This document shows, piece by piece, positions 15,659 through 17,366 of a stretch of 17,366 nt of DNA. The stretch is from an uncultured Beijerinckiaceae bacterium. Lineage in GTDB: Bacteria > Pseudomonadota > Alphaproteobacteria > Rhizobiales > Beijerinckiaceae. The DNA is taken from NCBI GenBank assembly GCA_937863205.1, contig CALMGA010000561.1:1-17366 (forward strand), given 5' to 3'. The translations under genes and the position numbers were made by a program. The number at the start of each line of letters is the position of its first letter. The stretch's first letter is position 1. The notes beneath the pieces were generated by a model. The model was not told the DNA's origin. It did not search any database and was given only the letters and a program-made list of their open reading frames with translations.

Positions 15659-16516
15659 CTACTTGACCGAGAATTCGATGCGGCGGTTCTGGGCGCGCCC
15701 TTCCGGCGTATCATTGGAGGCGATCGGCTTTTCCTCGCCGAACCCTTCGGCGGTGATGCGCGAGGTGTCGAGGCCGGCGGTGGCGAAATAGGCGACAACC
15801 GCCTGGGCGCGGCGCTTGGACAGGTCGAGGTTCGACGCCGCCGCCCCGACCGTGTCGGTGTGGCCGCTGACGGCGATGGTCGCCGACTGGCAGCGCTGGG
15901 CGATGCCGACGAGTTCGTCGAGCAGCGGCGTCGATGCCTTGGACAGCACCGCGCTGCCGGTTTCGAACTCGACGTGGCCTTTGGCGAGCAGGTCGGCGAA
16001 CTGGGGATTGCAGGCGGCGGCATCAAGCGGCGGCTGCGGCGCCGCGACGGCGATGTCGGGCGTCAGAGAGTAGCCGGATCCCGGAGCCGGCGCGAGAGCC
16101 GCCTTGATCTCGTCCGCCGCCTTGGCATAAAGCGCCTCGCCGCTGACGCTGGCCTTGCCATCGCTCAGCGTCAGCGACCCCTTTGACAGCCGGGCCAGGG
16201 CCGGCATCGCGCCGGTCACCGCGGCGGCGAAGTCCTTGGGCGCGCCCTCCCCGATCTTGAGGTCGTTCTCAACTGTGGCGGGGGCGAACTGCGCCTTGGC
16301 GACCTCGCCGATGCGCTGGCGCGCGGCCTCGTCGGGGGCGAAGCCGGTGAGTTTCACCATCGCCCCCTCCTTGTCGAGCTTGAAGGCATAGGGTGACACG
16401 ATCGGCGGCTGCAACCGCAGCAGGGCGATGGCGAAGGGCTTGGGTAAATCGGCGCGCAGGCTCTTGTCGATCGCGGGAATGTCGTCGGCGTCGCGGGTCG
16501 TGCCGCTCAGCGTCAC
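15659..16516 (-). CDS. C-terminal OmpA peptidoglycan-binding part of the interrupted gene
   Basis: GTG 16516 is the first possible start codon I find after the premature stop, but the frame is open from 16804 and the GTG lies in the middle of a repeat (QVTLSGTTRD) with no ribosome site, so independent translation is doubtful. The 285 residues hold the third repeat unit (PPIVSPYAFKL, then LTGFAPDEAARQRIG) and the OmpA domain from about residue 175. That domain has FETGSAVLSK, SGHTDTVGAAASNLDLSKRR (the peptidoglycan-binding Asp and Arg) and GFGEEKPIASNDTPEGRAQN. Without the upstream part it has no signal peptide and could not reach the periplasm. The stop TAG 15659-15661 lies 14 bases before the start codon of the downstream membrane protein gene. 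Confidence 0.7.
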   Translation of the reverse strand: MTLSGTTRDADDIPAIDKSLRADLPKPFAIALLRLQPPIVSPYAFKLDKEGAMVKLTGFAPDEAARQRIGEVAKAQFAPATVENDLKIGEGAPKDFAAAVTGAMPALARLSKGSLTLSDGKASVSGEALYAKAADEIKAALAPAPGSGYSLTPDIAVAAPQPPLDAAACNPQFADLLAKGHVEFETGSAVLSKASTPLLDELVGIAQRCQSATIAVSGHTDTVGAAASNLDLSKRRAQAVVAYFATAGLDTSRITAEGFGEEKPIASNDTPEGRAQNRRIEFSVK

Positions 16517-16804
16517 CTGCGCATCCTTGAAGCTGGCACCGCCGCCCTCCAGCTTGGCCAGCGCAGCCAGCGCCTGCCCGGCGACGCCGGCGAAATCGCC
16601 GGCCGGAGCGCCGCGGGCAATCGCGAGATCGTCGACGATCTTGAGCTTGGGAAACAGGGTGGCGACCTTGGCCTTGATGGCGTCGCGCGCTTCCGGCGAC
16701 GGGGCATCGCCCGACAGGGTGAGCGTATCGGCCGAGCGGGCCGCCTGCCATAGGTAGGGCTTGGCCAGCGGCGGCTCGATGCGCGTCTCGGCCGCGCTGG
16801 TCCC

Positions 16805-17366
16805 CTACGGCGGTTTCGCCGCCGTGGCGGCATTGTACTCGACGGCGTCGGCAGCCGAGCCGGACAGGCGGTAGGTGGCGTCGCTCGTCGAGAAAACGCC
16901 GCCCTGCAGCTTGCCGGCCGTGGCGAGCCCGAAGGCGACGAGATCGGCGAAGCCCGCCGGCTCGCCGCTGGCATAGCCGAGCCGATCGACCACCTTGCGC
17001 CCCGGAGCGGCTGCCTCGGCGAGGATCTTGTCGCGCATCGCTTTGGACGGCACGCTGCCGCCGAGCACCAGCGACGTGCCCTCCTGCTTGGCGGAAAACA
17101 CATAAGGGTGGACCGGCGGCGGCGCCGTGAAGGCCGCCCGGACGAGGCGCACGCCGTACAGCGATGCGACGTCCGCCTGGGCGGCCGAGCCGGCCTGCGC
17201 CGAGGTCGCCGTGCCGGTCAGGGCGACGTCGCGCCCGGCGACGCGCGCCGCAGCCTGCTCCACCGCGCCGGACGAGGCCAACGCCGCATCCGTGCGGGCC
17301 GACAGGTCGCGCTCCACCGGCCCGTCCCCGACCACGTTGGGCCCGAGCCCCACGAGAGGAAGCGGC
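16805..17366 (-). CDS. N-terminal fragment of the OmpA/BON protein, ends at premature TAG, start beyond the window
   Basis: The open frame enters from the window edge with PLPLVGLGPNVVGDGPVERD. It contains a BON-like domain and the first PPPVHPYVFSA repeat unit (opening near 17119), including GGSVPSKAMRDKI and YRLSGSAADAVEYN. It stops at KPP followed by TAG 16805-16807. If no readthrough occurs, the product lacks the peptidoglycan-binding domain altogether. Confidence 0.6.
   Translation of the reverse strand, partial: PLPLVGLGPNVVGDGPVERDLSARTDAALASSGAVEQAAARVAGRDVALTGTATSAQAGSAAQADVASLYGVRLVRAAFTAPPPVHPYVFSAKQEGTSLVLGGSVPSKAMRDKILAEAAAPGRKVVDRLGYASGEPAGFADLVAFGLATAGKLQGGVFSTSDATYRLSGSAADAVEYNAATAAKPP

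Larger units (their letters stand above)
15659..17366 (-). pseudogene. OmpA-family protein with BON-like repeats, interrupted by an in-frame TAG and cut by the window edge
   Basis: One minus-strand reading frame runs from the window end to TAG 15659-15661, broken only by TAG at 16805-16807. The frame is the same on both sides and protein repeats continue across the break, so this is a point change, not a frameshift. The visible order is: the end of a probable N-terminal anchor (PLPLVGLGP), a BON-like domain (VERDLSART ... GRDVALTG), three units of about 115-122 residues each opening with PPxxxPYx(F/W), and a C-terminal OmpA peptidoglycan-binding domain. Intact relatives would tether the outer envelope to peptidoglycan. 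In unit 3 and the OmpA domain the residues look well kept, so the break is recent, a sequencing error, or read through. The start is beyond the window. Confidence 0.75.

Overview
This is a GC-rich stretch with dense coding on both strands. Several features point to an alphaproteobacterium of the order Hyphomicrobiales (Rhizobiales): the PleC/DivJ/PdhS-type kinase signature, an intergenic hairpin repeat beginning AGAGCATCGGACCGAAAAGT, and the style of the OmpA/BON protein. The genus cannot be read from the sequence. All functional calls rest on motifs I can read, not on database searches.

Left part (1-5481, plus strand). The window opens inside a fused FAD/iron-sulfur 2-hydroxyacid dehydrogenase (C-terminal 751 residues). 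It is followed by an alpha/beta hydrolase, serine acetyltransferase (cysE, first enzyme of cysteine synthesis, probable TTG start), a small TfoX N-terminal-domain protein and cobT (lower-ligand activation for cobamides). These are housekeeping or metabolic genes at short spacing. No further cob or cys genes are present.

Middle (5482-13945). cobT converges on a long minus-strand block. The junction holds a Hyphomicrobiales-type repeat whose last palindrome overlaps the stop codon of a small secreted protein gene. Reading leftwards from 13945, the block contains an RND efflux permease and its membrane-fusion partner (an operon 11 bases apart, with no outer-membrane channel gene), an orphan PdhS-type histidine kinase with six probable membrane segments, an exported S10 serine carboxypeptidase, and the small secreted protein.

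Right part (13946-17366). A divergent intergenic region separates the pump from an unrecognised multi-pass membrane protein gene. That gene overlaps, tail to tail by 41 bases, a minus-strand membrane protein with a long Pro/Ala-rich tail. The latter is coupled to an upstream OmpA-family gene built from BON-like repeats and a peptidoglycan-binding OmpA domain. The OmpA gene is split by one in-frame TAG at 16805-16807, with the correct frame on both sides. It is a nonsense mutation, a sequencing error or a readthrough site.

Most of the window is ordinary chromosome. The points most worth a second look are the amber-interrupted OmpA/BON gene, the RND permease lacking the proton-relay lysine, the stop-codon-overlapping repeat, and the orphan kinase. 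I see no CRISPR array, tRNA, rRNA, insertion sequence or phage gene.
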